The notes beneath the pieces are model-generated. The model was not told the origin of the DNA. It made no database searches and saw only the letters and a list, made by a program, of their open reading frames with translations. The position numbers and the translations under genes are program-made. Of a stretch of 64,000 nt of DNA, positions 1-11,585 are shown piece after piece. The stretch lies in assembly GCA_029783825.1 (NCBI GenBank), contig JAREIK010002415.1, positions 1,204,506 through 1,268,505 of the forward strand, written 5' to 3'. The DNA comes from Sapria himalayana. Lineage: Eukaryota > Streptophyta > Magnoliopsida > Malpighiales > Rafflesiaceae. The first letter of the stretch is position 1, and the number at the start of each line of letters is the position of its first letter.

Positions 1-837
1 AGGAGTCTATTTTTTTTGTTGCAGTGAACGTGATTTCAGATATGAGATCGAGATTACGTGCAGATATTGTTGAGGCCTTGGCTTGTTTGAAGGATTGGGA
101 GGATTCAAGGTTTAGCATCCATGATCGTGCTGGAGCTGGGACTGAGACAGGGATTGCAGCCGTATCCTCTACGATAGTAGAGGAGTTGATTGCTGATGAT
201 GATGATCCATATGATACTGATCTTGATGTTGTTGCTGATGATGCTCATAATATGCCGATTGACGATTGATGATGTTCTACTGTTTTTTGATTTCGAAGCT
301 TTGTTTATTATTGATTGTATGCTTTATTTATACGTTATGTTGAAACTGTAATTTGTTTGGTTCGGACATTCGGTATCAAATGACTGATTGGTCATTTTTC
401 ATTTGAGTTGATTATATTTTTTTTTGATTTTTATTTTTTTAAACAAAATGTATTGATTTATTTATTTTTTTGTTTTACTTTTAAATTTAAAAATTTATAA
501 CTATATTATATAATTCTAATAAATTTTAAACTAATTTTATATTACATTATAAAAAAAAATTTAAACTTTGTTATTTTAATAAAATTTAACATTTTTCATA
601 TTATAAATATATAATATTATACATTATCTAAAATTTTATATATAATTTAATAATTTATATAAATAAAAAAAATAAAAAAAAAAATTTTACCGGCCCGTAC
701 GGCACGGCACGACTTGCCGTGCCTGCGGGCCGGGCCGGACCCAATTTTTTTAAACCGTGTCTGGCCCGGCACGAAAGCACGCACGTGCTCAAAAAAAAAG
801 GGCGGGCCGGCCCGGCCCGACCCGTTTGACACCTCTT
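1..837 (+). mobile_element. 3' part of a hAT DNA transposon
   Basis: The element contains the transposase exon, about 430 bases of AT-rich 3' sequence and a GC-rich terminal block (690-837) of repeated GGCCCGGC and CGGCACG words. It ends in CCCGTTTGACACCTCTT. The inverse of that end (GAGGTGTCAAACGGG) is a terminal inverted repeat widely seen in plant hAT elements. The next 8 bases (838-845, GGTACATC) would be one half of the 8-bp target duplication; the other half is outside the window. Related GAGGTGTCAAA or GAGGTATCAA ends recur at 9698-10238 and 41273-46739. Confidence 0.65.
25..269 (+). pseudogene. hAT transposase, C-terminal exon (partial gene)
   Basis: This is the last exon of a hAT-family transposase of the RICESLEEPER/DAYSLEEPER type; the rest of the gene lies left of the window. 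A pyrimidine-rich tract ending in GCAG at 21-24 fits a splice acceptor, and the reading frame then runs to a TGA at 267-269. The peptide has the stretch that usually follows the hAT dimerisation domain (SDMRSRL, then VEALACLKDWEDSRF), followed by a very acidic tail with runs of aspartate. The family match is from recall of plant hAT proteins. The GC-rich hAT terminus about 430 bases downstream supports it. The exon carries no stop codon, so the gene may be intact upstream, but this cannot be judged here; pseudogene status is an assumption. Confidence 0.6.
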
Positions 838-845
838 GGTACATC

Positions 846-1307
846 AAAAGTGGATAAAAGTTATAATGTTATAGGAAAAAATGTTAAGGGGACCCAAAAT
901 GAAAATAATTATGTTTTATAATTTTTAATTTTAATATAACATGTGGGGACCCAAATCTAAAATATTTATGATTTGGGTCTTCCAAATTTCTATACTAATA
1001 ATTGCATTCCTTTATTCATACGGTATGCATATACTCAAGTATGCATATAAGTTAATGCAGAAACTCTTTTTTTCATAAACAAAAACATATGTAAATGTAG
1101 TTCATAAATACTCTATATACATAAACATATACATAAACTCGTTTTTGCATAATGAGTAAGCTGAAACGAGTTTATGCATAATGTTTTTTTTAATTATATT
1201 GGGATAATTATGAGTATCCAAATTTAGTTACTAAAATATAACCCAAATCATAGATATATTTTTTGGATTCCATAACATAATTATCAATTATATATATATA
1301 TATGCGC

Positions 1308-1341
<34 letters not shown>

Positions 1342-3230
1342 TAATGATGAAAATATTATGTATTATTATTATTATTATTAGTGTTGTGGAGGAATTCCTT
1401 TTTTTTTTTGCAAAGTTAGATACAAGTTAGTGCTATTTTTGGAAGCAATAAAATATAAAGAATAGTACTTTCATTGTCAAGAAAATCTATTTAATAAAAA
1501 TCTAAAATTGAACTAATTTAAGAAAATACTTCTCAGAGTAATATTCATACCTTTTAGTGGTATCAATCCATATTATTAAATTATTTTTGTTATTTTGTTT
1601 TGTAATTTAAAAGATTCAAGCCTAATCTTTTTTTCTATCTGAAGATTAGAATGATTTGGATTTCTTGTTATGCATGTAATTGCTAGTTAAAAGCTATAAG
1701 CCTACTATATTTTCATTTTCTTTCTCTCAATAATTTAAATTTTTTTTGTTACTTTGCAAGACTAATAATTATTCTTGATCACAAATTTATTTTTGATATT
1801 TCCTTAATTGCTATGTAATCAACTCAAAAACATACAAAATACCTTTATGCGATATCATAAGCAAGGCCTCTTTGTTCAAGCTTCTTTGTTGTGTCATCCA
1901 AAACTATAATAAAACATTGATTTATCATTTTCATTATACATGATGAATAGTTCTATACTTAGTCCCTTACATGGGATTTGAACATAATGCAAGTTGATGT
2001 GTAGGATTTAGTTTGGGTTTAGGTTGGCTCTTAACCTGTCGACTTGCATTCCTACAAACAATTTAGAGATATTAAAATTTAAGATATAATATATAAAAAA
2101 ATGATAATATGGCACACAAATCATGTAAGTGACTAAATCTATTTTTCAAATTAAATTTATAATCTCTTTTATTTGGTTCAAATTAGAATTGTAATCAAAT
2201 TATGGTGCTAGAATGAATATAATCAACCCTCATATGACTTATGAAATGTCATCCCTTCGGTGGCTATTAAGCTAGCATGAAATGAATATAAATCATTCTA
2301 GCCGTAGGAATCGTAATAAATCTTTCTTTTATGGTGCAATATAAATGAATGGATGAATTTACTTCTCAATTATTGATCATACAATAAATAAAAGTGGCTC
2401 GGACAACATTGAGAAGTAATTCTTTGATATGAGTACATAATGAGTTTATAATGACACATAATAATTTAAGGATTACATTGCACGAGAGTTTATTATCACG
2501 ATCCTAGGGCACTCTCATTCAATGGCTGTGATGTGCTTAGTTTGATTAGTTAAATTTCATAGGATTTAAAATACTTTAAATTCCAATATTAGATGTTTTT
2601 GCATTTTTAATCATAAGTTTCTACAATTTTTATAAATAACTTATAAAGTATAGTAAAAGTTTATGTTTACTATTTCTATAGTTATATAGATATAGTTATG
2701 TTTAAATAGTTTATGTATACTATTTTTATAATTATATATATATAGTTATGTTTAAACACATTTATATAAAGCACACTTATATTTATGTATACTATTTTTG
2801 TATACAGTATGTAGTTATGTATTTTGAATAAGTTATTAATGTGGCATACCTACTGTGTACCCTCAAAATCCACACAATGACAATGCATTATATCATAGGT
2901 GCATGAAGTATGTATAGGATTAAGTATATATATGCAATCCAAGAACACCATGGTGAATAAAGTAGAATAAGTTCGGATTAAATAAATAACAGAATCAATA
3001 CGCATAAGGTTAATCAAGATAATCAATGAAGAATAGATGTATAAAACTACCTCAAATCAAATAAAAATTAAAACTTAAACCTCAATTATATGTTGATGCG
3101 TCGATGTCGAGGGATAGATGGCCGAATGCGGAGGTTCGCTTCACTTGTTATTGAAGATTATCACGTCTCGACGTGAATGTAAATATTAGCAAATTTTTTA
3201 TATTTTTAATTGTTAAAACATTACATTATA
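846..3230. other. AT-rich intergenic stretch without a recognised gene
   Basis: No coding sequence is recognisable. Visible items are a compound microsatellite at 1289-1340 (TA, then GCGCGCG, then TG repeats), a small inverted repeat near 1135-1173 (AAACTCGTTT and AAACGAGTTT), an ATT run near 1360-1380, and a locally GC-richer patch at 3095-3180 that I could not assign. Confidence 0.5.
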
Positions 3231-4399
3231 TATATATATATATAATCCAAAAAGACTCATTAATTTTATTTACTATCAAAATTTTTTCAACAAAATTAAT
3301 GTGCGTATAGCAAGGTATAAATAAAAAATAAACACCTTACAATTTTTTATTATAATATTAATTAAACAATAAATATATAAATAATTAAAAAAAATATGTT
3401 TAGCCTTATAAAAAATATATCAAATAGGAACAAAATTAATAAACTCTATATAATAAGACATAAATGAAAAGATGTTTTGTCTTCTATTCACTCGCCTAAG
3501 AGTTATAAAATACTATTAATATTAAAAAATATATAAAAATTTATATTTTTTGGTTATAAATTTTTAAGAATTAATATTAATTTTTACGAAGATAATATGA
3601 AATAATTTTAAAGGCATAAAATTTTATATTATTTGATATCATTAATAATTTTTAAAATTCAAAAAATTACTTAAAGTGAGAAGTTAATAAAAATAAGTTA
3701 TATTTATTATTTTAATAAAAACTTAATGTTAAAAGCTAATAGTAAAAATATTACTCAATTATTTAATTCGTATACATTTTTGTAAGAGCAAACATCTATG
3801 TATTTATTTATAAATTTAAATTTATTTTCTGTTAACTTTATTAAAAAAAATTATATTTTTATTATATTTCTATATTTTCAAAATCGGTATTATTTATTTA
3901 TTTAAAAGTTTTCTATAATAATAAATTTTTTTACTTATAATAATATTAATCATTACTAGTTTATTTATCAATTCAGATAATTTTGAAAATATTTTCTATT
4001 TTATTATACAATGAATTAATTTATATTTATATTAGTAGAAATTTTAATATATATTAATCTAATTTTTAAAATATAGAAAAAAATTATTATAATTATTGAA
4101 TTTATTATTTAATATTACGTTAATACAAATTTTTAGATTTCTTATTTTAAAATTTTAGAAATTTTTTTTGTATAATTTTATAAAAAATTAATACATCATA
4201 AAAATAGTTAATTTAGTCCTTATTAATATATATATATATATATATATAATTATTTTTTGTATTTTTATATTTTTTAAATTATTTATTTATAATATAATTT
4301 ATTTATGATTTTACGAGAATTTATCCCTCAAGAATTGCTCATCTATAGACCATTAACATACATTTAATAAACAAAATTAAATAAAATATTAAAACAAAT

Positions 4400-5725
4400 A
4401 TTAGTTAGGGAAATATCAATGCTAAATCCGTAGCTAAATTATGGATTTTATAAGCTAAGGAAAATTCGTCGTTATATTACGATTTTATTAGCTAGAGAAA
4501 ATCTGTCACTAAATCCGTCGCTAAATTACAAATTTTATTAGCTAGAGAAATTCTATCGCTAAATACATCACAAAATTAATGATTTTATTAACTAGGGAAA
4601 TTCGACCGCTAAATCCGTAGCTAAAATACGGATTTTATTAGCTAGGGAAAATCCATTGCTTAATCCGTAGCTAAAATATGGATTTTATTAGCTAGAAAAA
4701 ATCACTCACTAAATCCGTAACTAAAATACATATTTTATTAGCTAGGGAAAATCAGTCGCTAAATTCACAGCTAAATCAATGATTTTATTAGCAATGGAAA
4801 ATCCGTCGCTAAACCGTCGCTAAATCAAGGATTTTATTAGCTAGGGAAATTCAGTCGCTAAATCCATAGCTAAAATGCAGATTTTATTAGCTAGAGAAAA
4901 TATGTTGCCAAACCATCGTTAAATCAAGGATTTTATTAGCTAGGGAAATTCGGTCGCTAAATCCGTAGCTAAAATGTAGATTTTATTAGCTAGGGAAAAT
5001 CCATCGCTAAATCCGTAGCTAAATTACTAATTTTATTAGCTAGGGAAATTTCGTCGCTAAATCCATATCTAAAATATGTATTTTATTAGCTAGGAAAAAT
5101 CCGTCGCTAAATCAAGGATTTTATTAGCAAGGGAAAATCCATCGCTAAATCTGTAGCTAAATTACTAATTTTATTAGCTAGGGAAATTTCGTCGCTAAAT
5201 CCATATCTAAAATATGTATTTTATTAGCTAGGAAAAATCCGTCGCTAAATCAAGGATTTTATTAGCAAGGGAAAATGCATCGCTAAACCATCGCTAAATC
5301 AAGGATTTTATTAGTCAGAGAAAATCCGTCGCTAAACCATCGCTAAATCAAGGATTTTATTAGCTAGGGAAAATTCGTCTCTAAATCCATCGTTAATTTA
5401 CGAATTTTATTAGCTAGGGAAATTCCATTTCTAAATTCATCGCTAATTTCAGGCTTTTATCAGCTGGGATATTCCGTCGCTAAATCCATCACTAAATTCC
5501 CTGCTTTTTTTGAGCGAAATTTACGAAAATTTTTCGTCGTTAATCTGTCGCTAAATCTCATGCTTTTCTTGAGCAAAATTTATGAAAAATTTTTCTTCGT
5601 TAATCCGTTGCTAATCCATTGCTATTTTTTTTCAAAGAAAAATCATAGATCCTTTGCTATTCCCTAGCTAATGCCTTGCAATTTAGCCAGGGATTGATCT
5701 CTAGCTAAAATTTCCTAGCTAAATC
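4400..5725. repeat. CACTA subterminal repeat array (about 50-bp units)
   Basis: More than twenty imperfect units of about 50 bases are visible, each with ATTTTATTAGCTAGGGAAA followed by TCGCTAAATCCGTAGCTAAA or a variant. Such arrays bind the TNPA-type protein of CACTA elements in the known systems. The units nearest the terminus (5460-5700) are more diverged and slightly richer in C and G. Confidence 0.75.
4993..5268. repeat. Near-identical 138-bp tandem duplication in the CACTA array
   Basis: Positions 4993-5130 and 5131-5268 repeat with a period of 138 bases. The only difference I saw by eye is CCGTAG against CTGTAG. Neighbouring units of the array differ much more, so this block was copied later than the rest. 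Confidence 0.7.
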
Positions 5726-5759
5726 GATATTTTCTTATAGTGTTATCTTCTCCTAATTG

Positions 5760-6500
5760 AATGATGTGTTTGAGTTTGATAGTTATTTTTTGCTAGCTCC
5801 TCAAATAATTAATATTCTTCTCCTAGTGATTTATTCATAATTAACTCTCTAGTGGCCTCATCAATCATGCACCTAAAAATATAGTTCAAGCTATTGTAAG
5901 TTTGAGGCTTAAAATTACAACTCGAATCAATATTGAGGGCATATCCTTAAGAACTCCTTAAAATAGTTTCATGCATCATATAGTATCTCAAGCTCATCAA
6001 GCTAAAATTGACTTATCTCTCTCTATAATTGAGATGTAATTTGAGGCATGAAGAATTTAGTGAGAAAGACTTTCACTAATTCATCCTAATTATCAATGGA
6101 GCCTCAAGATAAAGATTTTATCCATCATTATGCCTTATTACTTAATGATAATGAAAATTAATGTAACCTTATTGTGTTGGGGCTAACTCCACTCATCTTT
6201 ACAGTGTCTTATAGTTCCAAAACATATTGTAACATTTTCATTTGGATCCTATGATACCCTTCCACTATACTTGTACTACTGAACTATTAGCTATAAGGCT
6301 CAAGCTCAACTCAAAGTAGTTGGCTTCAACTAGTTAGAATCTAATATCCAAATAACTATCCATCATCATGGGCCTCTAATAGACTTCCATTATACTTGTA
6401 CATCCATGGCTCTTTATCATCTCTTTCTTTGTCAATAGTTTTTCTAGTTCTTTCAATTTCTAGGTCTAGAGGGGTTGGCTCACTTCAAGTGCTTCGTTTC
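5760..6500 (-). pseudogene. Ty3/gypsy gag remnant
   Basis: Read on the minus strand in several frames, this stretch resembles the gag of Athila/Tat-like plant gypsy elements. The clearest part, at about 5800-5960, corresponds to the region with LIDAAAGG, DEAY and LIEEMA-type motifs; here it survives as short pieces such as DEATREL and EELAKNNYQ, broken by stops and frameshifts. It begins almost immediately after the CACTA terminus at 5742. The following 300 bases (6510-6810) match 52715-53045 beside another gypsy remnant, which supports the assignment. There is no intact reading frame. Confidence 0.45.
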
Positions 6501-6509
6501 ATGAATCAG

Positions 6510-6810
6510 TGCTAAAAAGGAAAATAAAAAATGCAAATAATAAAAGCAAACACTAAAATACAATTATCTACTTTCAAATAAGTTAATAAAACTTAGCAAG
6601 GTTACCTAAATTACCAAAAAAGGATCCTTTTACAAGGATAATTATGTCAACTCACATTAACTAACCAAACTAAACTATCTCAAGTAATAGTAACAAAAAA
6701 TTATTTCTACTTTGTTATACCACCTAATTTTATCAATCAGGTGATGTCCCAATATATCTCATTAATTAGAATATCCCATCAATAGAGATCCACAAGTACA
6801 TAAGTTATAT
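6510..6810 (-). repeat. Gypsy leader-like segment, copy 1
   Basis: About 300 bases match 52715-53045 in the same orientation. Shared blocks include TTTTACAAGGATAATTA, the CACCTAATTTTAT/CACTACCTAATTTAT stretch and GGTGATGTCCC/GGCGATGTCCC, then ATAGAGATC(C/T)ACAAGT. Both copies sit beside minus-strand gypsy sequence, so this is probably the untranslated leader next to the LTR. Confidence 0.5.
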
Positions 6811-7425
6811 AAGTAGTAAAGAAGGCTATCATATATATATATATATATATGGTAGTCAAGAATAACCATAACAACATGATGGTCCATATCTGATAAACAA
6901 GCTATCATTTAAATATAATATTTTTGCATTACTAATAAATACAAAGGAAATTAATATTTCGAAAGAAAATTAAAATAGATGTAGTGAGAATCAAATTGGC
7001 AACTAGAATTAATAAGAATGGAAAAGATTAATAATAGTGCACCAAGTGATATTAAAGGTAATTTGAGTAGATGCATGCTCATAACAATCTGAAATAGTAT
7101 AAAACTAGAAGAACATAAAATTAAAGAAAGAACCAACAATGAACAAAAGGAAGTCATGACATTGGTAGAAGTCATGACTTTATAAGTAGCAAAAAAAGAA
7201 GTAATGATATTGATGAAGCCAAACAATGAAGAAGTCGCTATTTATTCCAATACCATGACTATAGATTTATAGGGAATAAGTGTTGATGGCACGACTTTAC
7301 AAAAAATCATGAAACTTGAGGAAAGAACCACAACTAATTTCAAAGCCTCAACAATTAGGATGGAAGACATATATGATAACAATATGACTTTTATGAAAGT
7401 CACCTCCATGAAAAAAAATGTCTCA
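6811..7425. other. Gypsy-derived spacer with GTCATGAC words
   Basis: A (TA)n run lies at 6832-6851. From about 7140 to 7330 the words GTCATGAC, GAAGTCATG and ATTGATG recur irregularly. They resemble the inverse of the tandem array at 55190-55560, which also sits in gypsy-type sequence. No reading frame is kept. Confidence 0.35.
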
Positions 7426-7429
7426 AAAC

Positions 7430-8912
7430 ATAGACAAATTTTGATGGACTAATCTTGAAAGTACTACCCAATCACCTTCGTTATGCTTTCTTAGAGAAAG
7501 ATAAGGAAAAATCAATCATCATTTCAATGGTATTGACTAAAGAGATGGAATATATAATGTGAAGATAATAAAAAAATATACACCAAAACTATAGCTTGGT
7601 CATTCACATATATCAAAGGAATCAATTCGTCAATATATATGTACAAGATACATATGGAAGAGGAAGCAAGACTAATAATTAAACACCAATAAAAGCTGAA
7701 TATAATATTAAAGGATGTAATAAAAAATGAGATTGTAAAATAAATCAATGAGAGGATCATTTATGACATATCTGATAGTCCATGAGTTAGTTTGATTAAT
7801 GCAGTACCAATGAAGAGAGGTTTGATGGTAGTGAAAACTTTGAATGATCAATAAATCTCTACATGTGTAATTATTGGATGCCGAATATGCATGTATTATC
7901 AAAAATTCAATAAGAAAATGATGAAGTATCACTACCCATTTCATTTCATGAACCAAATTATAGAAAAAATTTCTAGGCATTCTTTTTATTATTTTCTAGA
8001 TGAATATTCAAGATATAATCAAATCTTAATTAATCTAATAGACCAAGTAAATACCACTTTTACTTGTAAATATAGAGCCTTTGAATTCTAGAGGATGTCC
8101 TATGGTTTGTGGAATGCTCTAATTATTTTTCAAAGATGCATGAATATAATCTTTACTGACCTCAATGAGAAAATCTTGGGGTATTAACGGATGTTTTTCT
8201 GTGTATAATGATTCTTTTGAAGGCTATTTGAAAAACTTGGAAGTGACATTGAATCAATTTAAATAAATAAATTGTTCTTAATTGGGTGAAATATAATTTC
8301 ATAGTAAATTAAGGAATTGTACTAGAATATTTAGTACAATTAAAACTTTAATGAAAAGAAATGTACTAGAGAACTGGAGGTGGATAACACAAAAGTTTCA
8401 GTAATTAAAACTTTATCTTACCAAACAACTATCAAAGTTGTGTGTTGTTTCCTTGGACATTTAAGTTCTACTAGAGATTTATCAACTTCTAATGATATCT
8501 AAATTCGTGTGCATAGAAACGGGAGTGGTCTTCAACTTTAATGAAGAATATGTTGATACTTATGAAGAGTTACAAAAATTGATAGAAAGCCTAATTTTAA
8601 TGACAATATAGTGGGGCAAGCTATTTGTGATTATGTGTGATGCAAGCATATATGCACTTGGGGCTGTACTGGGGAAAAAAGATTAGGTCTTTAAAGTCAT
8701 TTCATTTATACATCGGACATTGAATGAAGCATAAATAAACTACATAATCATTGAAAATAAAATATTAGCCATGGTATTTTCTTGTGTCAAATTCTAACTA
8801 TACATTCTTGGGACAATTCTAATAATTTACATGAATTGTATAGTGGTGTGGTATTTAATGGAAAAAAAAAACAAGAGAAGCTAAGAGTGATAAGATGGAT
8901 TCTTTTGCTCCA
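7430..8912 (+). pseudogene. Ty3/gypsy pol remnant (protease end, reverse transcriptase, RNase H)
   Basis: The plus strand carries a broken gypsy polyprotein. In order, with frame changes: a protease-RT linker (7450-7560, pieces LPNHLRYAFLEKDK); the start of RT (7590-7860, with GINSSIYMYKIHMEE and ISDSPWVSL); the central RT (7880-8190, HYPFHFMNQ, FYYFLDEYSRYNQI, TTFTCKYRAFEF, ALIIFQRCM); and RNase H (8620-8910, MCDASIYALGAVLG, then SFIHRTLNEA). The family matches are from recall of Athila/Tat-type plant elements. Several in-frame stops and shifts make it non-functional. The segment ends abruptly at the GAGCTC-rich block. The longest open piece is at 7891-8089. Confidence 0.75.
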
Positions 8913-9300
8913 ATGAGTTCCACGTCGAGCTCTAGGGAGCTCCACGTTGAGCTCGCTGGAGCTCCGTCGAGCTCTATGATGGAACTCTAGTGAGCTCCTT
9001 CGTGGAACTCTGTCGAGTTCCACTTCGAGCTCAGTCGAACTGCACTTTGAGCTCTAGGGAACTCTACGAGCAGCTCGAGGAGCTCCAGCAAGCTTGACGT
9101 GGAGCTCCGTGAGCTCCATTATGAAGCTCGATGGAGCTCCTCGAGCTTCACGTCGAGCTCACTGAAGCTCCAGGAGCTCCATCGTGGGGCTCGATGGAGC
9201 CCCACGAAGGAGCTCCTGGAGATGGACGAGGGGAGGGGGGTGAGAGGTGAGGGCAGACATGCGAGGGGCGTGGGGTGAGGGGCGAGGGGAGTGTGGGCCA
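8913..9300. repeat. GAGCTC-rich repetitive block
   Basis: The base composition turns sharply GC-rich with many SacI-type GAGCTC words and variants (GAGCTCC, TCGAGCTC, GTTCCACTTCG), then a purine-rich tail of GAGGGGTGAGG type (9220-9315). The same vocabulary forms the cores of the foldback elements at 40536-41052 and 48183-48593. Apparent reading frames here are by-products of the repeat. Confidence 0.6.
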
Positions 9301-9304
9301 GGAG

Positions 9305-9522
9305 TGAGGGGCGTAATGAGATCTCTAAATGTTTATAATAGCCAGCATTCACAATGCCGGCCTATGATTTTAAAAAATTAATAGTGTGGCAATGGCCGCC
9401 GTCCACAATGATGATCATTGCCACGTTATTTTCAGACGCACTAGTTTGGACAAAATTATGAAACTAGAATTGAATTTTAAATTTTTTATTTTAAATACAT
9501 TATTTCCAAAAAAAAACTCAGA
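9305..9522. mobile_element. Solitary Mutator-type terminal repeat (remnant)
   Basis: This stretch matches the right terminal repeat of the Pack-MULE at 35938-37612. Shared blocks are CATTGCCAC followed by CAGACGCACTAGTTTGG, then an AT-rich stretch ending in ACATTATTTCC. The matching left end of an element was not found upstream, so this is a single arm or a truncated copy. Its inner side borders the GAGCTC-rich block. Confidence 0.55.
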
Positions 9523-9604
9523 ACTAATTCTATTCTTCAAATAGACAAAGTCTAAAGAAAGAAAACAACCCATATATTATTCACATAAATAGTATAATTA
9601 TTGA

Positions 9605-9626
9605 TCTCTCTCTCTCTCTCTCTCTC
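9605..9626. repeat. (TC)n microsatellite
   Basis: About eleven uninterrupted CT dinucleotides, seen directly. Confidence 0.9.
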
Positions 9627-9697
9627 CTCTTCCACCTTCAAAATTATGCCCACTTGGATTTTGTTTGTTGTGTATGTGGAGCGTGGTGTGTTCAAGT

Positions 9698-10238
9698 TAT
9701 AGGTGTCAAATAGTCTAGACTGGCTTGGCCTGGCATGAAGCACGACATGGTTCGGCCGTGCTTGGTCAGACATGGCATAGTTTGGTCATGCCTGGCCAGG
9801 CACGACACGAGAATGACTCGTGCCCGTGCCCATGATGGGCCTGTCCTCGGCACCAGTCTTGCCATGCTGGGTTGAGAGATTTTGGCCTGCGTGCCTTGCC
9901 AGGCACAGCCGAATGCCTAGCACATGGGCACAGCACGCGTGACCACGCACTTAGCATGGTCATGATGAGTCAATGCCGATCGACAAGGTTTCCCGAGCGG
10001 CCGAGCCCCTAAAAAGTGATGGCGGCGCTGTGGAGTGGCGGGGTCCTCCAAAACACTAATTTTTTTAAAAATTAAGGTTTCGACCCAACCCGAACAGGGC
10101 TGAACCTAGTGGATTTTGGGACGTGTGCCCATGCCGGGCTTGGCCTCCATTGTACCGTGTCATGCCTGGCCCGACACGGTAGTTAGGTTGGGCAACCTAA
10201 AACTGGGCCGTCCCGGCCCTACTCATTTGACACCTCTA
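9698..10238. mobile_element. Non-autonomous hAT element, 541 bp
   Basis: The left end reads TATAGGTGTCAAATAG and the right end inverts to TAGAGGTGTCAAATGA. The flanks are GTTCAAGT (9690-9697) and ATTCAAGT (10239-10246), a 7-of-8 match to an 8-bp target duplication, the size expected for hAT. The interior is GC-rich, with repeated GGCATGG, CTTGGC and GGCCCG words like those in the hAT end at 690-837. There is no transposase, so it would have depended on a relative for movement. Confidence 0.8.
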
Positions 10239-11585
10239 ATTCAAGTGTTAAGCATAAGAAAATTTATGAGGACAAGAGATTTCTTCATAGAAATGCATGG
10301 AGTATCATAATTAATTTTGATGGATTTTACTAGAATATTGTAAGAGTTTAAGGTTTTTTTAATATTTTATTAATTCTAAACATAAGTGTGCAATTTGATA
10401 TTAGAATTTATTGTTTGTAATTTCCAGCATTGTGATTTTCATCTGAATGTATATTCTGAGAGAAAATTTTTTTCAAAAAAATCTTAAAGTTTTTCTATAT
10501 AAAATATTTTCTATCATGGAAAATATAATTTTTACAATTAAATAATATTATCATGATTGAGTATAAAATTATAATTTTGCAAGAATAAAAATTAAATTTT
10601 TAGCAGAATTGAAAATTATGTTTTTAGGTAGAATTGGAAGAAATCAATTTTTGAGAGAATTAAAAATTAAATTTTTGATAGAATAGAAACTTTAATTCAT
10701 TAAAAAATAGAAAATTATATTTCTTAGAAATTGAAAGTTATTTTTTGGCATATTTGAATTTTTGTAGAAAATATTTGTACTTCATGATTGTAAAATTACC
10801 ACAAAAATAAGTTGATTATTATCTTTATATTTTTGCATTATATATATATATATATATAAAATTTGTGAGCATACATGTATTTTTACGCAAAATTAATTTT
10901 GTTGCACATAACACAATCAATATCCTTTTGGAAAATAGAAAATTAAAAGATTTAATGGGAATCACTATAATTAATTACCCAAATTCTTGTGGGAACAATA
11001 AAAGTTGCAATATCAAATTTATTTGTATTCGAGTCCAAAATTTCTCAACAAATATATAGTCTTTTGCTATTAGTAATATTGTTATTAATATATATATTTT
11101 TAAATATTTTTTAGTGAATGTAATTTATATTACCAAGTGATGTCATGTGGTTGTTTTATTTTTTAATAAAATTTTGTATCAGAACCCAAACAAAAAATAA
11201 TTTTGTTTTGTACCAAAAAAAATTGTTTTTCAAGTTTTATGTATAAAACCAAAAAATAATGATGTTTTAGTGTAATGGAATATATCAATCTAATTTTACG
11301 CTACCACTTCAAGATATCAGTTTTCAAAAAAATGGATCTCATGCTTTTTTCAAAAATGTGAGATAGATTGAATAGGAATCTGACTTGTTTTTGTTCTAAT
11401 TCAAGAAAAATGATAATGAGTAAGACTACACAATCAAACCTACATTTTATTTATGAGAAGCATATTAATTCATATAGCTGCTTAAAAAATTTCACTAAAT
11501 GTGCTATAAAATATATAAAACATTCCTTTTTTTAATTAAAAAAAAATCATATTACATGTTAAATATAGTATATGACTATGTATAC
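10239..11585. other. AT-rich spacer without a gene
   Basis: Nothing coding was recognised. Imperfect repeats of the form AGAATTGAAAATTAAATTTTT occur between about 10585 and 10740, and a (TA)n run lies at 10842-10857. Confidence 0.5.

Larger units (their letters stand above)
3240..5742 (-). mobile_element. CACTA (En/Spm) element end, left copy
   Basis: The right boundary reads TTTTCTTATAGTG at 5730-5742, the inverse of a CACTATAAGAAAA terminal repeat. Inside it lies a long array of subterminal repeats (4400-5725) built on TTAGCTAGGGAAA and GTCGCTAAATCC words, typical of plant CACTA elements. Further left, an AT-rich interior (about 3250-4390) matches, inverted, the interior of the second copy at 12560-13720, including the shared pieces around GCAAGGTATA/GTACCTTGC. 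No opposite terminus was found to the left, so the element is truncated or non-autonomous. No transposase coding sequence was seen in it. Confidence 0.7.

Noticed and set aside
846..3230. Possible missing outer terminus of the left CACTA copy
   Set aside because: No CACTA-type 13-base end or subterminal words could be found by eye here.
4400..5725. CRISPR-like repeat array
   Set aside because: The units are continuous and diverged with no spacer structure, and the array ends in a CACTA terminus. This is a plant transposon subterminal array.
9766..10310. Open frames across the 541-bp hAT derivative
   Set aside because: They are GC-rich repeat translations; no transposase motif is present.
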